DNA from: Erodium maritimum
Taxonomy: Eukaryota > Streptophyta > Magnoliopsida > Geraniales > Geraniaceae
Assembly: GCA_963921825.1 (NCBI GenBank)
Contig: OY997595.1
Span: 14,129,228 to 14,193,227 of the forward strand
DNA: 64,000 bases
Direction: 5' to 3'
Shown in pieces: positions 35,118 to 47,101 of this stretch. The notes under the pieces were generated by a model. The model did no database searches. It was not told the DNA's origin and saw nothing but the letters and a program-made list of their open reading frames with translations. Position numbers and translations under genes: made by a program. The stretch's first letter is position 1. Each line of letters starts with the position of its first letter.

Positions 35118-35257
35118 TATTAGAATATGTTGTATAGGCCCAGCCCATGTGGCTCGTTAGGGTTAGCATCGGGTTTAGGAAACTCTACCGCTATATATAC
35201 ACATGTACATTGTATGTATCAATCATCAATTTCAATACAATTACACAATTGTTATCA
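35118..35257 (+). repeat. copia-2 3' LTR
   Basis: 140 bp, two differences from the 5' LTR (TA for TG at the start, and AAACTC for AAACCC). Confidence 0.92.
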
Positions 35258-35262
35258 GAATA

Positions 35263-36264
35263 TATGGCCTCCATTTCATAACGACCCCTAAGGGTAAAGG
35301 AAAGGTAGTAGAGGGGGCCGTTAGCCCGTTGACTCAAGACATGACATTTTCTGTTAGGAGAGAGGGCACATCTCCACAACTATCCTCACATTAGAGGACA
35401 TCTCTTGTTACTAGTCCTCACCTTGGGGTGATAGGTGGAGGTAGTTGGAGCAGGAGAGTCCCAGTGCAACTTGCGTCCTTCTCTCGAGGACCGTCTCAGA
35501 CTTTCCCGAGTGTGAGGGCAGGGGACTAGCCTCAAGGGTTCCCGGGACTAGCTATGTGATCACTTCTAGGACTAGGTAAGTGACCAGTCGAAGACTATTT
35601 TTGGAGTGCAATCAATAGGTTCGGTAGATTCCGATTGAGCGTCTGGTATTTTGGGGGGTGGGGGCAGAAAGCACTCTCAATTCATCCAATGAGTGTTGGC
35701 AACACCAGTGAAGAGTTGGAAGGTATCGTCGCCTTACTGGTCGTAAGGGGACAAAGGTTCCACCAAGTACCGACATGGTACTCTTCTACCATCTTAGGAG
35801 CATGTATCTCCACCTTTTTATGGCCCTCATCTATCATAAGAGGGAGGAGGATGCTAGTTGGACCCTCAAGGGAGTACTCAGTCCTTAAGGGAGCCACGTC
35901 TTCCTAACAATGGGCAAACTTAACTCTAACTCTGCGTCATCAATAGTTGTATCGGTGGTTTAGTCCGTTATCACAACATCACCATATCGACTCTTATGGA
36001 GTAGTTTGACAAATGGGTACCAACTCTTTGAGTTGAAATACCATTTTTACATTCTTGGTAATCTCACGATGTTAGGATTTTGTGCATGTTTTTTGTTGCA
36101 TGTGTTTCATTTGGACACTGATCTTTTTTGGTGACCCTCAAATGGTTAGTGCCTCAGGCATTTTATTTAAAATATGCATATGGTTAAATTTAAAAGAAAA
36201 GTCAAATAAATTTTGGCAACATGCTTAGAATATATATGCCTTTCTTAACTATTGAGAAAAAAAA
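35263..36264. other. Intergenic DNA, no gene seen
   Basis: About 1 kb between copia-2 and the fold-back MITE. The first 650 bases are GC-richer and may continue the sequence that copia-2 interrupted. No domain recognised. Confidence 0.45.
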
Positions 36265-36765
36265 AGGGAAACCACAAAAGTGATGCCCTTGAATGACTTT
36301 TGTTAGCACAAAAGTGTTGTGATAACATTTTTTTTCCTCAAAAACGTACTTATACATTTCGTTTACTATCAAAAAATAACGACTTACATTTATTTATTTT
36401 CTGTTACTTTGGATGGAAAACAAACATGTGCTTGACACATGGTTTTTATATTTATCATAAATACCCTCTTATCTAAATGTCATTCAGAAAAAGAAAAAAG
36501 AAAAAAAAACCTTGAACATTGAGTACACCCAGAATTAATATTCAAATAAGAGGAATATGGACCATCTCCGTATTTATGATAAATATAAAAATTATGTATT
36601 GAGCACATGCTTGTTTTCCATCCGTAATAACGAGAAAAAAATGTAAGTTATTATTTTTTAATAAATAAAATATATAAGCATATTTTTTAAAGAAAAAAAA
36701 ATTATTACAGCGTGTTTGTGCTAATAAAGATCGTTAAAGGTAAAGTGGAAAGTGACAAGTCCACC
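36265..36765. mobile_element. Fold-back MITE of about 500 bp
   Basis: Left arm about 36290-36470 and right arm about 36555-36740 are inverted copies. Paired words include TTAGCACAAA with the complement of TTTGTGCTAA, GGATGGAAAACAA with TTGTTTTCCATCC, and TTTTATATTTATCATAAATA with its complement. The arms differ by many substitutions, so the insertion is old. No ORF. The outer ends and TSD are uncertain; termini near GGGAAACCAC and the complement of GGTAAAGTGG are possible. Superfamily not assigned, perhaps Mutator-like. Confidence 0.75.
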
Positions 36766-36984
36766 CAACATTATATTTGGGCTGTCTCCCAATTGGGGCC
36801 TCATAACATTTAGGTCCATTAAAGTCCCAACCCGAACCCAACAACCGTGTCACTTGGAGCGACCTGTGAGCCATATTTGATGAAGTGTATCGTTAATCTC
36901 AATCAATCTCCATAGCTGCTGCTAGGTTTTGTTAAACAAAGATTGGGGATTTATACCTACTCGGCTCCACTCTCCATCGATCTG

Positions 36985-37771
36985 GTAAGATCATCCTCTA
37001 CTATCATTCTAACTTGTTTTTTATGTTCTTGCAAATCATGATTTTTGGAGCGCCATGTTTGTCAAGCCAATGGGTTTTGGCATACTGTTGATGCACACAA
37101 TGTGCTCGATGAAATGCTCACATGAAGTTCCTTTTTTATCGTTTCCCCTTGAACTCGTATGCCAAACCCATAAACTATCTAACCTAATTCTTGCAGAATG
37201 CGTATATCTGACCTCAAATCCTACCAAGTAAAATGCCGACCCTTAATCTTAGCTAGAGGTTGAGGAAAGTTATTGGTCATTCGTAACTATTTAGGAGAAA
37301 AGTGTAAAAAATAGGAATTCATGACATGGGTTGTACAATGTATGGTAGAAGAAATCCCTTGATTAGCCGAAGTGGCCTGAGTGACTGAAACGCCATTCTG
37401 GATGAGCTGCGAGCAGTAGTAGCTCAAGCTTGTGGTTTCTTTGTAGGATTTCTTTTAATGAAGATATGATACCTTAATAGTTAATAGTACTCTATGGTTA
37501 GCAGAAGTTGGGTGAACTCTGTTGTGTCTGATCATAATTATTGCATTCAATGCAATGTTAAGGTTTAACATTACTTAGGTACCCATCTCTAGAGTATTGT
37601 GTACAATCAGAATGGTGACAACAGATTTTGTCTATACTCTTCTGCCGGACGTTGATTATTCTTCATTTCCAGATTAGAGAGTTGATCAAGAATCTTTTGC
37701 GGGCGGAGTTGTATTTTAGTTTTCTCCTGTCATACACTATTACTGGATCAAACTGGTCGCTATCTGTGCAG
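36985..37771 (+). other. Predicted 5' UTR intron of the bL12m gene
   Basis: Donor CTG|GTAAGA at 36985 and acceptor TGTGCAG| at 37771 bracket AT/T-rich sequence with no open frame into the CDS. The leader exon would end at 36984. Inferred from splice motifs only. Confidence 0.55.
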
Positions 37772-37804
37772 GCAGCTGCTGCTGATAATTAATTATTTTC
37801 ATTA

Positions 37805-37822
37805 ATGCCCAAAAGACTATGA
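37805..37822 (+). promoter_or_regulatory. Five-codon upstream ORF overlapping the bL12m start
   Basis: ATG CCC AAA AGA CTA TGA: a minimal uORF whose stop (37820-37822) overlaps the main ATG (37819-37821) as ATGA. The uORF start has T at -3 (weak), the main start A at -3 (stronger). Such an arrangement could allow leaky scanning or local reinitiation. Confidence 0.6.
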
Positions 37823-38397
37823 AGATAATTGCACTGCTCAGATCCATCCGTGCTCGTCCTGTGCTCCCTGGAATAAATGGGCCTTTACAGTATCGTTCAT
37901 TCCAACATGATTTTGTTCCCGGAGACCCAAAAACGAAGCCTAAAAGGTACAAATATCCTCTATTCTATGATCCATATGGCCCTAAACCACCACCATCCAA
38001 CAAAGTTTTCCAGCTTGCTGAGCAAATTGCAAACCTAACACCTGAAGAGCGTGCTCAGATTGGCCCTACTCTCGAGGAAAGGCTCAAGCATCCAAAGTTG
38101 AAGCCAATTTCAACTGAAGGCATGGACTCGGGTGTGCAGGGAGGGTCAGAAGAGAAGAAGACAGAAGCGAAAAAGGCAGAAAAGACAGCATTTGATGTGA
38201 AGTTGGAGAAGTTTGATGCAGCTGCTAAAATAAAGGTGATTAAAGAAGTGAGGGCCTTTACTAGTCTGGGATTGAAGGAAGCCAAAGACCTGGTTGAAAA
38301 GGCACCTGCTTTGATCAAACAAGGAGTCACAAAGGAGGAGGCAAATGAAATCATAGAGAAGTTAAAGGCAGCTGGAGGAGTTGCTGTCATGGAGTGA
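37819..38397 (+). CDS. Mitochondrial large-subunit ribosomal protein bL12m (L7/L12)
   Basis: 192 aa in one coding exon. The N terminus ([18 protein letters not shown]) is basic and free of acidic residues, as in a mitochondrial presequence. Residues about 35-55 carry the [21 protein letters not shown] stretch common in plant L12-like proteins. The C-terminal domain (about 122-192) is classic L7/L12: [48 protein letters not shown]7/L12 forms the stalk that recruits translation GTPases. A plastid bL12c would have a longer transit peptide and different N-terminal domain; this form fits the mitochondrial type. Expression probably starts beyond the leader intron (36985-37771). Just upstream is the five-codon uORF. 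The reading frame is intact. Confidence 0.9.
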   Translation: MKIIALLRSIRARPVLPGINGPLQYRSFQHDFVPGDPKTKPKRYKYPLFYDPYGPKPPPSNKVFQLAEQIANLTPEERAQIGPTLEERLKHPKLKPISTEGMDSGVQGGSEEKKTEAKKAEKTAFDVKLEKFDAAAKIKVIKEVRAFTSLGLKEAKDLVEKAPALIKQGVTKEEANEIIEKLKAAGGVAVME

Positions 38398-38399
38398 AA

Positions 38400-38885
38400 A
38401 TCTTGACTTTGTGTTTGGGTTCAATCCCTTCACAATATGAATTTTGTCATGTCGCTGGAATTGTTGACTTGATGTTGGTTCTCAATGTTTTTGAAGTTGA
38501 ACTTGGGGCCTTGTATGCACGTTACATAAAGAGGTTTGCTTTGCATTCTTGAATACACGAAGTGTAGGATATTTTGTTACTGACTGGTGACGCCGAATCT
38601 TTTGAATGTCGTAAAGATTGAAATTTACCTTGTTTATGGGATTTATGACAAAGTATTAGGTGTATAGAAAAATGCAACTTTATTGTACTCTCATTTGCTT
38701 GAATGGAATTGAAGGTAGAACGTGAGCTTTACTTTGGGGGGCTAATTACACGTCACTTTTGTTATTTTGTAACTTTTTATGTCTGATAAAATGATAGAAG
38801 GTATGTAACACCTTCCTTCTCCGTAATATGCTAATTCTTACAACAAAAAAATACTAAAACAAACCATAGTCTTATGGTTGGTAAA
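38400..38885. other. 3' UTR and spacer after bL12m
   Basis: No ORF of interest. AT-rich; the 3' UTR probably ends within about 300 bp, but no single poly(A) signal can be fixed. Confidence 0.4.
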
Positions 38886-38890
38886 AAAGA

Positions 38891-38962
38891 GGGGTATTCC
38901 GAGAATCGAACTCGGGACCTCTCGCACCCAAAGCGAGAATCATACCACTAGACCAAATGCCC
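38891..38962 (-). tRNA. tRNA-Pro (anticodon TGG)
   Basis: The minus strand folds as a 72 nt tRNA: acceptor 5' half GGGCATT, D arm GGTCTAGTGG, anticodon stem CTCGC/GCGAG around loop TTTGGGT (anticodon TGG at 34-36), T arm GTTCGATTC. The 3' acceptor half reads AATACCC, so pair 4:69 is C-A where plant tRNA-Pro has C-G. CCA is not encoded, as normal for nuclear genes. A T-rich run (minus strand TCTTTTTT at about 38884-38890) gives a Pol III terminator. The mismatch may reduce function; otherwise the gene looks complete. Confidence 0.9.
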
Positions 38963-39563
38963 ACATGTTTATAGTTCGTTAAACATATTATTTGTACAAA
39001 ACACATCATGGTTAAGAACAAATCTTAACTTCCATACACTGATGTAAATATTTATAAGATACCCTACCTTGAATCCTGACCATCAAAACAGACACTAAAT
39101 TGCACCATCTAGCTAGAGAAACACAAGATAGAGTAGCTTTTTATCCAAAACTGGATTAGCAAAAACATACAAAGAGAAACACGCTCACTAATATGACCTT
39201 CAGATAGATGTGGATTGTGACTACTGATTGATTACCCAAAGCAGAACTGTTATATGAAGAAAAAACAACGCAATATGAATATGCCAAAGTTTATTTGTCC
39301 TAACAAGTGTTCGGATTCTCGGTCTAATGGTTTGGTATAAAAGTTTACATATTTACCAACCACCTTAACCATCATGGCTATTAGAATATACTGTTTATTC
39401 AGCATTGTAATAATCTTATTAACACTTACAGATGTGATCATCAACTCAACAATTTACTTTAGGGAACTAAATAACACCATGACTTGATCCACAGTTATGC
39501 ACCATCACCTAATCAAAGTCCAGCTACTGTAACTTGTTGTCAGTCGCAGCGTGAATGAAAATT
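38963..39563. other. Spacer between tRNA-Pro and the end of PANK2
   Basis: Contains the 3' UTR of the minus-strand PANK2-like gene. No other gene seen. Confidence 0.45.
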
Positions 39564-42500
39564 TCAACTAGCTGGCTCGTACCTACAAACACAGTCATAT
39601 ATGTTTCCTTTTATCAGTTTCGCTGCCAGCCTCTGATTCTTCACCATCGCAAGCTGCAAAACCATACCATATAAACTGTGAGATGAGTTCTTCTTTTCCA
39701 AATGCATTGATAGAAGACAACCAGTCATCAAACTGGCTTGGTTTTGGGTTAATTAAGACCAAAATGTCTTTCATAACAAGAATAGAATCTGACCTTCAAA
39801 GCATCACATTTAAACAGAGCGTTATAGTTTGTATGAAGAGCTCTGCCCATTCCTTCCAAGATAACCTGCATTGCATGGATGCAAAACATCAGCATCTCTC
39901 TTGCTTTCTTCAATTTGTCTTTGCAAGAATTTGTTTTCAGTAGATTAATATGCACACAAAAAGTAAAATAAATAAAGTTTAGTTCATATATTGATTTCAG
40001 TGAATGGATTTAGATTCTTACCAAATCAGCGCCTTTTGCTGCAGCAGCTAGCTCAGAGCTGACCTGGCGCAAGTCTATGCATGGACTTCCACACCCATTT
40101 TCAACCACCATCAATGGAACTGAAAATGAATTCTCTTTAGGACTGTCCAATGTGTTGCTCATCGCATCTACAAGTAGACCTCCCGCTTCTGCTGCTCTGC
40201 GTAAAATGTCACAATGCTGTGCTCTACCAGAGTTAGTTTAATCAAACCTCATTGTATTATATTTGTAATAATAATGTAAATGTGTGTATATGTATAACAA
40301 CCTTAGCTGCCTCGGCTACAATTTCAGGAAGCTCCATGGCTGTTACATCATTCAAAGCAGGAAGAGAGTTTGCCACCAATACAACCTGCACAACATTTTT
40401 GTTAACAACAAAAATCTCGAGCACATCCTTAGTTAATCCTATTACCGGCATGGAGATTTAAATGGCAATTCAAAGGTAGAAACTTACTTCAGTTCCACGA
40501 CGGAGGAGCTCCCGTGCTAGGGGAAGCATCCCTAGAATGACATCAGCACCTGAGTTGTCTACAAAGAGCAATGCTCTTTTATGTGGAGGAGGTTTCTTGT
40601 CACCAGAGCCTAACATTCTATCTTTAAAGGCATCAAAGTCATCCACCTAAATCATGCAAACATATCAAATTTTCCATTCAACTAATTTAAACATCTTAAT
40701 AACTAGTCTCAAAGTCGGCTCTACTTACTCGCCAAGGTCTCTGCATCTTATTGCGACTCATTCTATAAATTTCAATAATAGTTCCTTTATGATAGAGATC
40801 TACACAGGCACGAGATCCCCAATCAAATATGTTTGCAGCAAGAACACCTTCTATTAGGGTAAGTAATCTAGTTTCCTGCAAAAATGAGGGGTTCAAATGA
40901 CTATGACTTTCAGGTAAGATACCTTGGAGGCTAAAGTATATACCTCTCCCAAACTATCAAGCTCCATCAAAAGATCAGGTAAAACAGCTAGTGATGCCTC
41001 GTTTTCCCTGTCACATTTAGTAAGAGAAGATAAATTACAGGAAACAAGGATCCAAAGACAACATAATCACTACGGTCTAATGATCCCCTTCTGTTTCAAG
41101 AAATAGAATTTACTTAATGAAATACTTAGTTATCACAATATTGACCAAATTCAGCTTCAGTTTTGGAGTGACCAATCAATCTAATACATGTGGCATGTCA
41201 TTTATGTTTACGAAATTTCATGATCCATAATTTCAATGTACAAGTACATTAGGGATTATATGAAGCTTCTCATAGTACTTCCTAAAATCTGTAATAGCAT
41301 TTCATCTTGTGCAACGCTGACACTAACTTTAATGATCAAAACCATACTTTGATAGCTTCTGGTAGTACTTGATAGTACACATACTAAGACAGTAAGCTTG
41401 GTGATGGGACCAAATTTTATTACTTTTTAAGAATAGAGAGTATAACAGCATCAACACTAACTAATTCCTTAATCAGCCCGATCAAGTAGTTACCTCTGTT
41501 TTATGCTTCTATAGACATCAACAAAGTGGAACTCTCTCAAGCACTCCTCCCTTAGTTCTAGAAGATTAGCCAAACCTAACTTTCCATATGCAGCAGGCTC
41601 CTCCATCAACCTATTTACCAACTTGCAAGTTAAGAAATGTAAGTAATTGTTACAAATGATTTATAAGATGGAGATTACTATATAATCACCTTGCCAAGTG
41701 AGCAGAAAAGGCACGAGCAAAGGCATCACCTCTTCTTTTAGCATCATCAGTTCCCCCTTCACTTGCCACTGCCTAAATACCACATTAAAGCTTTCACAAT
41801 CAACATTGAGAACATGTTAGCAGAGGTCTAGATGTTTCAGGAGAACAATATGCTTACCTTTTCAACAAGGTCTGGCGAATGCTCTGAAAGAACAGTGAAC
41901 CAATACCTATAGGAATATAAACATAAAATAAATCAAAGAAGCTTTACCATCATGAACACATTTCTTCACAAAAGTGAATATTTACAGTATGTACTCACTC
42001 TAGTTCCCCATGATCTGACAGATCTATAGTGTTAGGCTCGTACCTATAAGCACACGAGTCAATACAGAAGTCAGAAAAAGAGGTGGGCATAGAAACAAAT
42101 ATGCTGCACAAAATTCTATTAGATGATAACAAATACAAGAAAACTTGCAAATTAAGACATATGTGCAGCAGCAATGAGTAAAACTGTATCCATAAAGATT
42201 TAGCAAACTACACATGACAGTGAACTTAGTACCAATCTAATTCAATTTAAACTAGATTATGTGAATGCGTAGTTTCACCAAACACGTTAAAGAATTTCCT
42301 TAAACAGGGTAATGCATACGTTTTAGGGTCTGCCAATAACGGGAACACCTCCAAAGTGGGAACAAGATGAAGAACACCCACGTTTAAAGCGCTTGCATCT
42401 GAACGCAGAGTACCTCCTTTGGATGAAGGAATTTCAAATCCTCCAAGTCCGGTGGTTCCAGCTGTAGTCAATGGTACAGGAGCAGTAATATCAGTTCCTT

Positions 42501-45500
42501 TCTGCACAAATTTCTCCATCCATGAAATCTGCACAGATGAACCATTTCAGCTTTCTGCACAACTTACATGTCTGGTTGAAATTTTATCAGAAACCATACT
42601 TGCCTTCTCATTTAAATCCCCTAATGGAGGACCATGAATCTTTCCTCCAGTATAGGGTGCACCCATTGGGAACCTTTCAACTAGCTGATGGACCATCAAG
42701 TCATCAAGACCATGTTTTTCGTAGCTCATGAATGCCCCTAGTGCTCCAAGAAACCCTTCATGGCGCAAGAACATTGCCTGTGCTTCCCCTTTTGACCTAT
42801 AACAAGACCACAACATGAGAAATAGTAAAATGACAATTCACACACCAGATCATAATAAAGTAATGCTTACCAGAAATGAACGGCAAAGGAGATTGTGTCC
42901 ATGGTATAAGCATGACCCCTTATAAAAAATCCCCCGAAAAATATCCGTTTAAGCCCAAAGCGCAGAGCGTTCAAGTAAGCTATCTACACAACAGAAAAGC
43001 CAGAAAAATGAGCAAGAATAATCAAGTAGACACTTTATAGCAGTTATTCTCTGCATGATGCTTACCTGTCCAATGTTGTATGAAATCATACGTAGAAGGG
43101 ACAGGGAAATGTCTTCAGGTCTGTAGTCTTCAAGCTCCTTATTGTCAGAAATGGCCTTTCCAAAACTCGAAGCAATGGTCGATGCAGAGAGTCCAATCTA
43201 TGAGGAATTGACGAGCATTAGTCACTCTAAGTACATAAAAAATAAAACAGAAAAGAAAAACACTTTGTTAATGAAAAAATCGAGTTTAATTGGAATATCT
43301 AACGTGTGCTTTAATAAAATAGAAAACATTTGAATATAGAGTTAAAACCATTTATAAGAAGAATACTTCGAGCAATCATTTCAACCAAACTTGTACTAAA
43401 ATGTTTCTAAAATATTGCTCCTTGAGTATTATAAAAGAAATAAGAAGTAAACCATAAGTTCAAATGCAACCTCAAATAAGAATACAACAAAACATACCTT
43501 ATTGTAATCTGTACCACCATATATGTCCCCAACAAGCATGTCTATGGTGCTATTGTCCCCTCTTTGACTCAGCTCTAGCAAGTCATCAAAACTGCAACGC
43601 GGATAAACTTGTATAGGAGATTAACAATAATATAATTCTAGACATAATTGAAATGATTGACTAGGAAACCAAATGACCTCTTGCACTTGGTTAACAGCCT
43701 TCCCAAGCCCCAATAAGTACCACCACCAACATTAGTCCCACTAACTCGCTCAAATTGCCCATCCCCATCAACCTATTGCAATTCAAAATGACAAGCATAG
43801 ATCAGGCCTACATACCATACAACCGCATGAATTAAAGTGCTCAAATATGAAAAGAAGAGGAAGAAGACGGCAACAACAAACATATACCTTGATCATACTA
43901 ACACCAGATCCAATGTTAACAAGAAGATAAGGAAACAAATCATTCTGGTCTATCTGCACAAATTCTTTTTTACCCTCCATGTGTGTGAAGGCTTCATGAC
44001 GAATGGCCTATTCCAACCAAGAAAATATATCATGTTATGTTTTATAGTAAAGAATAGTATCTTAAGCTGAACATTATCAATTAGATCTAAACACACATTC
44101 TTAATTCATCGTCATAAAAGTAAACCAGTAACAAATTTTGATGACCAGCATTAAACATGACAGCTACAGAAGTGGAGAAGAAGAAAAGAAAATCATGTAA
44201 CTAGTCCTTACAGTGTTAATAATGTCAAAGATCCTTCAGTTGAGCAGAAGATGTAAAATATTATAATGAACGGAGAGGATTTAAATATAGGAAACCAAAC
44301 TAAACTAGGATCTTTGTTAAAACTCTAAAATATTATTGATGATTCTTGTTTTTCAATACAATGAGAGCATCCTTATATATAGGGATTAACTCTATACCAA
44401 ATATGAAACACCAATACTAAGCAACATAGGAAACCAAACTAAACTAGGAATACGAAATACTTGTAATTGGAAATAAACTAAACTCAAACACTCCCCCTCA
44501 CGTGCAAGTCGGACAACGAGTCTTGCACGAGGACGAAGAATAAATTTCAAATTTCAACTTCATGTTAATATTTTTTTGCGTCGCCACTGTGTCGTAGTTG
44601 TCAAAGAACTATGATATTTTTTTTCCAACACTCACCCTCACATGTAGGACTGGACATCTACACATGTACCAGCTTAATATTCAACCAAGGAATCACATAC
44701 TGGAGTGAAAATCAAAGTTCCTAATGTTGTTATTCAACTTTTGGATACATATATGAGTGCATACTAACTAAAGCATAAGAGAAGTAGAAATTTGGGTCAG
44801 TCCTCCACCTTAAGCAAGAAATTGGCTCCTGCCACCAGACAATTCATTTCATCTTCCTTGTCAAGACTAACCCCAAGTCTTTCTTTGAAAAGATCGGCAA
44901 ACTTGTATGCCCCTCCACCTGTGGCCTTCTCACAAAATCACCTTGATTATAGATGGAAGGATTACACAAATTCTGAAAGGTAAACACAAACACAAACTTT
45001 ACCTTAATTACGGCATCATCATTTGTCGGAACCTCGGTTTGCCACCGATTTGATTCAATGCCTATCAACAAGAAAATAAACTGATTGTGAAAAAAAAGTG
45101 ATGGAAATGAGCTAAAGTTAAAATCTTAATGCGGTTACATAAACTAGTATTAAAGGAGTGCGATACAACAAGCTGGTGAAATGTAAGATATTTAAAAAAA
45201 AAAAAAAAAGTGGAAACAAATCGTGTTTACCACCGCGGTGGAGCTGCTTGGAATGAATAAAGTCCAAGCACTGGTTAATTTTGCTGGTCTCAAATTTTAC
45301 AAAATGAAGTCTCCCGCCTAGAATTGGATAGGTTCTCCTGTTACCACTAGGTATTGCCAATCTCTCCTTGATAGTTTTTCTCCTCTTATCATTAATTGAT
45401 CGATCTTCGTGTCTTGAAAAATACACCAGTTTTATCAGAGATCCTGCAACCAAGCCATTGAGGGATTTCTCAAATTGAAGAAAACATGTCAACTAAAGCA

Positions 45501-46258
45501 TAAATTCCACTACTCTTTTCCGCTCGCAAAAGGCACAAAATCAAGTGTCATGTCCTATATTTACTGTCAGAACTGCAATAACTGTTACTTCAATGGTTTA
45601 CTGAAGCTTATAAATGCTTATTGCATGTAGAATGTTCACAATTAATAACAAATGAAGGTCGAGAAAAGCATAAATTTCCTGCAGATGTAGCAACATCTTT
45701 TAAATTTCACAAATTCCATGAACTGAGCTTGAAATGGCCATATAGATGAAATGCACCAATTTCATTCATGTCATTCAAATGAAAAACAGAATTGACCAAA
45801 ACAGAGAAGAGTAGTGTTTCTACAAAATTCATCGTGGCTAACCAAGAGTTAAACATGCACGGCTTTACTTGTTCCAAGAACACAACAAATACTTGTTATT
45901 CTCAACAAAAGACACTTAGAAACACAGCAACAAAAGAAAAGAGAAGAATTCTTTGAAGTAGAGTGAAGTGACCTCCAATGTCAAGAGCAAGATGAGAGAT
46001 GTCGTCAGACTGATTAGGCAGCAGAATTGTGGGATCCCTCTCCTCGGAATTCCCTTGAATTGCCGCTTTGCTGAGGTCAAGCTGTGGCCGAGAACCTGAC
46101 CTGTGAATGGAATTGCCAGAGGGGGCCATATCTCTCTCGCCCTCTTCTCTGTGCAGCCCTTTCTCCACAACTACAACTCTGTCATTTTCCTGTATCCTAT
46201 CATCATCCTTTATAGTACCGTCAATTCCAAGAACTGGGTCTTCTTTCAACTCATCCAT
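39564..46258 (-). CDS. PANK2: Pantothenate kinase 2-like, PanK plus DUF89 phosphatase, 22 coding exons
   Basis: Exons in coding order: 46258-45973, 45443-45231, 45061-45003, 44925-44809, 44007-43888, 43772-43678, 43591-43498, 43197-43066, 42983-42871, 42796-42604, 42528-42320, 42043-41999, 41906-41858, 41772-41690, 41610-41494, 41007-40944, 40875-40729, 40646-40488, 40385-40302, 40216-40022, 39865-39794, 39653-39564. They sum to 2736 nt, 911 aa, with phases agreeing throughout. The N-terminal half is a type II pantothenate kinase ([37 protein letters not shown]), the first step of coenzyme A synthesis. The C-terminal part is DUF89/ARMT1-like (DNSGAD near residue 742, metal binding; [12 protein letters not shown]), a 4'-phosphopantetheine phosphatase in this family. 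The fusion is as in Arabidopsis PANK2. Intron 10 is GC-AG (42603). A 5' UTR intron probably spans 46287-46807. Intron 4 holds an LTR fragment. Confidence 0.93.
44315..44490 (-). mobile_element. copia-like LTR fragment in PANK2 intron 4
   Basis: On the minus strand it reads TGAGGGGGAG (polypurine tract) then TGTTTGAG...TTTTAACA, about 176 bp with TG...CA ends and a TATATATAAGG box. Some internal sequence lies on its upstream side to about 44640, with a second GAGGGTGAG-like tract. No pol remains. A 22 bp word (AGGAAACCAAACTAAACTAG and 2 more bases) occurs outside at 44289 and inside at 44428, hinting at an older overlapping copy. It sits wholly in the intron. Confidence 0.6.
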
Positions 46259-47031
46259 AACTCCAATATTCTCACTACCACCTGCCTAACCCACCCCCAA
46301 CAGTTCTGGTCAGACCTCTCTCTATTGGTCACCTGTCCTAGACTCAAACAACAAATCATCAATTCATGCTTGCTATTTAATTATCAAACTCAGCCTTTCT
46401 CAATCAGAAACAACAAAAACATGTGTACAAACACTCGTGATTAGATATTAAAATAAGCCATTAACAGATAATACCCAGACAAAGTACAGCAAAAAGAATT
46501 CTTTTGGGGCTGAAATTATGATAGAACCATTTGAACAAGTCAACTTGAATTGGGTACTCATTTTACTGGAAATTGAATGCAAATCTGCCAAATTAAAAAA
46601 CCCAGCAGCCATTATTGATGACAACGGTGCTATGCAAAGCAATGGAGAAGTGAACATAACAAAACTTGAAGACCCAGAAATAATTATGGAAATTCTTAGG
46701 TGACCCATGAAAGTGAAACAAAAAATAATAAAATAGAAAAGAAATCGATCCCGAAATATCTGGGAATGTACAAGAGAAAGCGATGTAGGTGAAGTAGAAA
46801 TTGGCTGACCTGTGTCGAGTTCGAACTAGAACTGGTTGAATTCTGGTACCAACTGCTTATCAAACCTTCCGGATACGAAAAATAAAAGTGTTTAGATCAG
46901 AATCGGACTGCATATACCTTTCGCTTTTGGTTAGAGAGGAGAGTAAGCTTTTGGTCTATATGCAGTCTTAACCTTATCACACTCGCACCTATGGCGCGTG
47001 ATCCCTATATCACTAGTTTTTTTTTACTGAT
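46259..47031. other. 5' UTR, leader intron and promoter region of PANK2
   Basis: Minus-strand donor ACACAG|GTCAGC near 46807 and acceptor GTTAG|GCAGG near 46287 define a likely leader intron. The promoter would lie at about 46870-47000. Near 47017-47025 a T run and ACTGATAA resemble the tail of the LINE-tailed elements. Confidence 0.45.
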
Positions 47032-47101
47032 AAACAATTGACATTATAAACCAATGAAAGACGGATGCAACACACAACACTAAAATAAGAGTATCGTAAA
47101 A

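Larger units (their letters stand above)
30934..35257 (+). mobile_element. Young Ty1/copia retrotransposon (gag-deleted)
   Basis: A 4.32 kb plus-strand element with 140 bp LTRs at both ends that differ at only two positions and a perfect 5 bp TSD GAATA (30929-30933 and 35258-35262). The primer site TGGTATCAGAGC (31074-31085) abuts the 5' LTR and a GAGGGGGGG polypurine tract abuts the 3' LTR. Pol domains run in normal order. The capsid part of gag is absent: a leader of about 600 bp leads to a short frame that holds only the zinc knuckle. Two one-base frame changes sit in G runs. The close LTR match implies a recent insertion. Confidence 0.93.
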
